From Ch71 sp050945695 (GTDB taxonomy: Bacteria; Chloroflexota; Anaerolineae; DRVO01): a stretch of 8,149 nucleotides of DNA. Location of the stretch: NCBI GenBank assembly GCA_050945695.1, contig JBMNTK010000174.1:1-8149 (forward strand). Direction: 5' to 3'. A program made the position numbers and the translations under genes. Shown here in pieces: positions 5,414 to 8,149 of the stretch (position 1 is the stretch's first letter; each line of letters begins with the position of its first letter). The notes beneath the pieces are model-generated. The model saw nothing but the letters and a program-made list of their open reading frames with translations, searched no databases and was not told the DNA's origin.

Positions 5414-7102
5414 CGCCACGAACAGCGATTCCAGCAGCTCCGCGCGTTCCTCCGGCGTCATCGGCCGCGGCTGGGCATAGTCCTCCAGCATGAAGGTGAG
5501 CACCTCAGTGGAGATGTGGCGCCCCTGGTAGATGACGTGCCGATCAATGCACTCTTGGCGCGTGCCCAGGCTCCACATCTGGTCGAACAAGAAGTTGCCC
5601 AGCCCGTAGTGTATGAACCCCCCGTTGTAGAACTCGAACGCCTGCGGGTGATGGGCCTGGCTGCCGCTCACGATCTTGGCCCCGGCGTCTATCATCCCCC
5701 GGAAGTCCTCCTGCTGCTGAGGGGTGGGCGGGTAGTGGTAGAACTCCCAGTACTGCCAGGTCACGATGGGCACGTTCACCGAGTCCTTCAGGACGCTGAG
5801 CTGCTCGTGCATGTATTCGAAGTCGCACGGGGCCGCGCCGGGGTAGTCTTCCCCAGCCCAGGCATACTCCGGGCCCACAGGGTTGCAGCCCATGAAGGAG
5901 AAGGTGTTGCCATTGCGAGCGATCAGCTTGGGGCTGCGAGCGTCTTCTAGGTCCACGCCCCCGCCGTAGTGAGGCCAACCCTCCTGGTCGTACAGCCCCA
6001 CCGTGTAGATGGTCGCTTCCGAGCCCCAGTCCTGGAAGTGGTTGCCCGTCAGCTCCACTATGTCGGTCCCTAGGTGGCGGAGGGCCTCCAGGTAGTCGGG
6101 GTCGCTGCAGAAGACGAGGTTCTCTTGGTTCATGTTGCCGGGAGGGCAGTCAACGGCGAAGGGGATCTCGTTGGAGACATGGGCAATGTCCGCGGACTGC
6201 ATCACCTCCGCCACGTGCTCGATCGGGTAGAGCACGCCGTACTGGTCCATTCTGGCGGCCGTCCCGCGGACCATGGCCGTCACCCCGGTCATCGCCAGGA
6301 GGGTCATGCGCGTCTCGTCCCGGTTGGTGTACTGGGGCAGGCTCAGCTCAGCGGCTCGGCTGCCTTCCAGCCCGAAGCGCATCCTCAGCGGCCAGGGACG
6401 TTCAGCAAGGCCCTTCTCCAGCACGTTCACGTCGTCCAGACGAAGCACCTTCCAGCGGGGCTCGAGCTCATCGAAGGGCACGATACCCCAGACAGTCCCG
6501 AGCTGGGCCCAAGCCTCATCCACGATCGTCTCGGGCTGGGTGACGACCACGGGCACACCTTCCGCGGGGCGACCCAGCAGGGCCTCGAGAGCCTGGTACA
6601 CGGGGGCAGTGACCATGAGGCTGGGGACCGAGCCGTCCCTGGTCAGGTACGACAGCCCCTCACCCTGGCCCGCCCAGTAAGCGACGATATCCTCCCAGGC
6701 TACGCCATCGGGGATGGTAGGGAAGGGCACGACCGGGACCAGAATCCATTCCGGCCCCTGCTCAGCACTCACTGGGCGCAGAACGGCTTCCGCCTCGGAG
6801 GCAGTGGCCACCACCCGGACCTGGTTCCCATTTACCACCGAGGCGCTGACCGGTGCGGGGACGGCCGGATCCACCCACAAGGCAACCGTAGCCGGGGTGG
6901 GGGTGGGCTCAGGGGTAGCGGTAGCAGTAGCGGTGGGCGGGATGGCCTCGGTGGCGGGAGGCTCCGTGACCGGTACGGTGGCTAGGTCCAGTACCGGGCT
7001 AGCGGGCTGTGTGGGGAGCTCCGGTGCGGCCAGGTAGGAGCAGGCGGCCAGTACCAGCAGCAGCCCCGCACTCAGGACTGTCGCCATTGCTTTGTTTTTC
7101 AT
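5402..7102 (-). CDS. CapA-family (PGA_cap metallophosphatase-like) lipoprotein
   Basis: CapA proteins are calcineurin-like metallophosphatase-fold enzymes linked to poly-gamma-glutamate capsule synthesis, though many members have unknown roles. The 566-residue product starts with a Lys-containing signal peptide and lipobox LAAC (Cys21), so it should be a lipoprotein on the outer face of the membrane. A Pro/Thr/Ala-rich spacer (about 40-72) follows, then a domain I do not recognise (about 73-260), then the CapA domain: MTGVT (271-275), SNEIPF (310-315), TGNHFQDWG (352-360), TWQYWEFY (448-455), SGSQAHHPQ (479-487) and YGLGNFLFDQ (499-508). The usual GD of the first motif is GV here, and HWG is replaced, so metal binding may be altered. 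ATG 7102 is preferred to ATG 7114 or TTG 7141 because GGGGA (7112-7108) precedes it by five bases and TTG 7141 abuts the -10 box. It diverges from a glycosyltransferase gene, so an envelope polysaccharide role is plausible. Confidence 0.85.
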   Translation of the reverse strand: MKNKAMATVLSAGLLLVLAACSYLAAPELPTQPASPVLDLATVPVTEPPATEAIPPTATATATPEPTPTPATVALWVDPAVPAPVSASVVNGNQVRVVATASEAEAVLRPVSAEQGPEWILVPVVPFPTIPDGVAWEDIVAYWAGQGEGLSYLTRDGSVPSLMVTAPVYQALEALLGRPAEGVPVVVTQPETIVDEAWAQLGTVWGIVPFDELEPRWKVLRLDDVNVLEKGLAERPWPLRMRFGLEGSRAAELSLPQYTNRDETRMTLLAMTGVTAMVRGTAARMDQYGVLYPIEHVAEVMQSADIAHVSNEIPFAVDCPPGNMNQENLVFCSDPDYLEALRHLGTDIVELTGNHFQDWGSEATIYTVGLYDQEGWPHYGGGVDLEDARSPKLIARNGNTFSFMGCNPVGPEYAWAGEDYPGAAPCDFEYMHEQLSVLKDSVNVPIVTWQYWEFYHYPPTPQQQEDFRGMIDAGAKIVSGSQAHHPQAFEFYNGGFIHYGLGNFLFDQMWSLGTRQECIDRHVIYQGRHISTEVLTFMLEDYAQPRPMTPEERAELLESLFVASGW

Positions 7103-7107
7103 ATTGT

Positions 7108-7112
7108 TCCCC
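7108..7112 (-). promoter_or_regulatory. Ribosome binding site of the capA-like gene
   Basis: Read on the minus strand, GGGGA is followed by five bases and then ATG at 7102. This decides the start in favour of 7102 over the two upstream in-frame candidates. Confidence 0.55.
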
Positions 7113-7140
7113 ATTTCAAGCAGTCGGGTAAAGCGGCTCA

Positions 7141-7146
7141 ATTATA
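7141..7146 (-). promoter_or_regulatory. -10 box of the capA-like gene promoter
   Basis: The minus strand reads TATAAT here, a perfect housekeeping -10 hexamer in otherwise GC-rich DNA. It lies about 38 bases before ATG 7102 and would give a leader of roughly 30 bases. No good -35 is visible: the best at suitable spacing is TGGCGA (7168-7163), which matches the consensus at three of six bases. An activator may therefore be needed. Confidence 0.55.
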
Positions 7147-7243
7147 GGCCGTGCTCGTCTCATCGCCACTTCTTTGGTCCGGCCCTGGGCCCAGTCGCTA
7201 CGCCCAGGCGCGTGCCCTTGGCGCGCCATCCCAAGAGCGTTCG
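7147..7243. other. Core of the divergent intergenic region with two 10-bp palindromes
   Basis: This GC-rich stretch lies between the two divergent promoters. It holds the perfect palindromes CTGGGCCCAG (7185-7194) and TGGCGCGCCA (7219-7228), whose centres are 34 bases apart. They could be operator sites, but short GC-rich palindromes arise easily by chance at this base composition. I see no coding potential that outranks the flanking genes. Confidence 0.35.
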
Positions 7244-7272
7244 TTGTCCCAGCGCATAGGGTTCCGTATACT
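7244..7272 (+). promoter_or_regulatory. Sigma70-type promoter of the glycosyltransferase gene
   Basis: TTGTCC (7244-7249) and TATACT (7267-7272) are separated by exactly 17 bases. The -35 matches the consensus at four of six positions and the -10 at five of six. The -10 ends nine bases before ATG 7282, so transcription should begin at or within a few bases of the start codon. No ribosome binding site lies between them, which points to a leaderless mRNA. Confidence 0.6.
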
Positions 7273-7281
7273 CACGCCACT

Positions 7282-8149
7282 ATGGATGAAGCCCCGACCC
7301 GGGTCGCCCTGGTATGCCCGTTCGCCCTCAGGCCCAAGGCTACTGTCTCCGCCCGCGCTCTCCCCATCGCAGCGGAGCTGCAGCGCCGGGGCCATGACGT
7401 CCGTCTCTTCGTGCCCCCCTGGGACGACCCCGCCTCCGCCGGGCTAATCTCTGACATCGGCGGAGTAGCCGTAGAGCAGGTGGCCCTCGCCTGTGGGCCT
7501 CCGGGCACGCTTGGGCGGCTGGCTCGGGCCGTTGCCCGTTTCGGCCCCACCCTGATCCACGCCTTCAAGCCCATCGGCTATTCGGCCGGGGTGGCCCAGC
7601 TCAACGCCCTGCGGTCGGTAGTGCCTGGGCGGCGGCTGCCCCTGGTCCTGGATAGTGACGACTGGGAGGGGCCGGGCGGCTGGAACGAGCGCCGGCCCTA
7701 CCCCGGCTGGGCACGCCGCATCGGTGCCTGGCAAGAACGCTGGTGCTACTGTCATGCCAACGCCCTCACCCTGGCCAGCGACGACCTGCGCACCCTCGCC
7801 TGGAGCCTGGGCGTGCCGCCATCGCGGACCTTCGCCGTGCCTAACGGCCTGTCGGCTCCCTTGCCGGCGCCCGCGCCCGAGAAGGTCGAGGAGGTACGAC
7901 GGCAGCACGGCCTGTCCGCCGAGACGGTCCTTCTCTACACGCGCCTGGCCGAGTTCCCGCCCGCGTGGCCGGTGGCTTTCCTCGCCGCCCTGCGCCGGCA
8001 CCACCCCGACGCCCAGTTGCTGGTGGTCGGGAAGGGTCTGGCAGGAGAGGAGAACCAGCTGCTGGCCGAGGCCCGGTCGGCCGGGCTGGAGTCTGCCCTC
8101 AGGTACGCCGGGTGGGTCCAGCCGGAGGACCTGCCCGCCCATCTGACCG
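7282..8149 (+). CDS. GT4-family glycosyltransferase, 3'-truncated
   Basis: The frame from ATG 7282 stays open for 289 codons to the window end. GT-B fold glycosyltransferases of this group move a sugar from a nucleotide-sugar donor to a lipid, glycan or other acceptor, usually at the cytoplasmic membrane face. The N-terminal Rossmann half is complete: RVALVCPFALRPKATVSAR (7-25), ELQRRGHDVRLFVPP (32-46), GPTLIHAFKP (88-97), and LVLDSDDWEG (121-130) where acceptor-side residues are expected. The hinge reads FAVPNGL (184-190), and the donor-binding half opens with VLLYTR (216-221), AQLLVVGKG (244-252) and LRYAGWV (273-279). The catalytic EX7E region lies beyond the window. The substrate cannot be told. 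The start has no ribosome binding site but follows a good promoter by nine bases. It is divergent from the capA-like lipoprotein gene, which is consistent with an envelope or capsule locus. Confidence 0.85.
   Translation, partial: MDEAPTRVALVCPFALRPKATVSARALPIAAELQRRGHDVRLFVPPWDDPASAGLISDIGGVAVEQVALACGPPGTLGRLARAVARFGPTLIHAFKPIGYSAGVAQLNALRSVVPGRRLPLVLDSDDWEGPGGWNERRPYPGWARRIGAWQERWCYCHANALTLASDDLRTLAWSLGVPPSRTFAVPNGLSAPLPAPAPEKVEEVRRQHGLSAETVLLYTRLAEFPPAWPVAFLAALRRHHPDAQLLVVGKGLAGEENQLLAEARSAGLESALRYAGWVQPEDLPAHLT

Noticed and set aside
6074..6985. 303-residue plus-strand open frame opposite the capA-like gene
   Set aside because: It is the complement of a gene with a clear lipobox and CapA motifs; its Gly/His/Arg-rich tail reflects the reverse of the Pro/Thr/Ala spacer.
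7141..7146. TTG 7141 (minus strand) as the start of the capA-like protein
   Set aside because: The codon directly abuts the TATAAT -10 box, so it would lie upstream of the expected transcript start; ATG 7102 has a ribosome binding site and leaves a normal signal peptide.
7444..8142. 232-residue minus-strand open frame at the right end
   Set aside because: The opposite strand encodes a GT4 glycosyltransferase with clear motifs, open to the window edge; the minus frame has no recognisable features.

Overview
The window is a GC-rich bacterial chromosome segment with tightly packed genes and almost no non-coding DNA. A Chloroflexota (Anaerolineae-like) source is my best guess. It rests on the high GC, frequent GTG starts, a lipoprotein with a Pro/Thr-rich spacer after its lipobox, and a CapA variant with a 'MTGVT' motif of a type I associate with that phylum. 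This is inference; no marker gene is present to prove it.

Positions 1-5413 look like one plus-strand operon of six genes: the 3' end of an RsuA/RluB-type rRNA pseudouridine synthase, cytidylate kinase (cmk), a PlsC-type 1-acylglycerol-3-phosphate acyltransferase, two tandem full-length homocitrate/isopropylmalate synthase-like enzymes (NifV-like; here HCS-A and HCS-B), and a PDZ + radical-SAM-like DUF512 protein. Most genes overlap or are separated by under 35 bases. The pseudouridine synthase-cmk-plsC order is a familiar housekeeping arrangement. The two Claisen-condensing enzymes are the unusual insert. HCS-A keeps the TIM-barrel catalytic motifs but has lost the His-containing lid motif that HCS-B keeps, and the two genes overlap by 13 bases, which suggests a heteromeric enzyme. 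A perfect 15-bp hairpin follows HCS-B and carries a possible GTG start of the DUF512 gene in its loop.

On the minus strand, converging on the operon and overlapping its end by 12 bases, lies a CapA-family metallophosphatase-like lipoprotein (5402-7102) with an extra N-terminal domain. From the short divergent region 7103-7281, a GT4-family glycosyltransferase runs rightward out of the window. Each divergent gene has a recognisable -10 box. The glycosyltransferase promoter sits so close to its ATG that its mRNA is probably leaderless.

I see no tRNA, rRNA, CRISPR array, insertion sequence or convincing intrinsic terminator. No gene-free stretch exceeds 300 bases.
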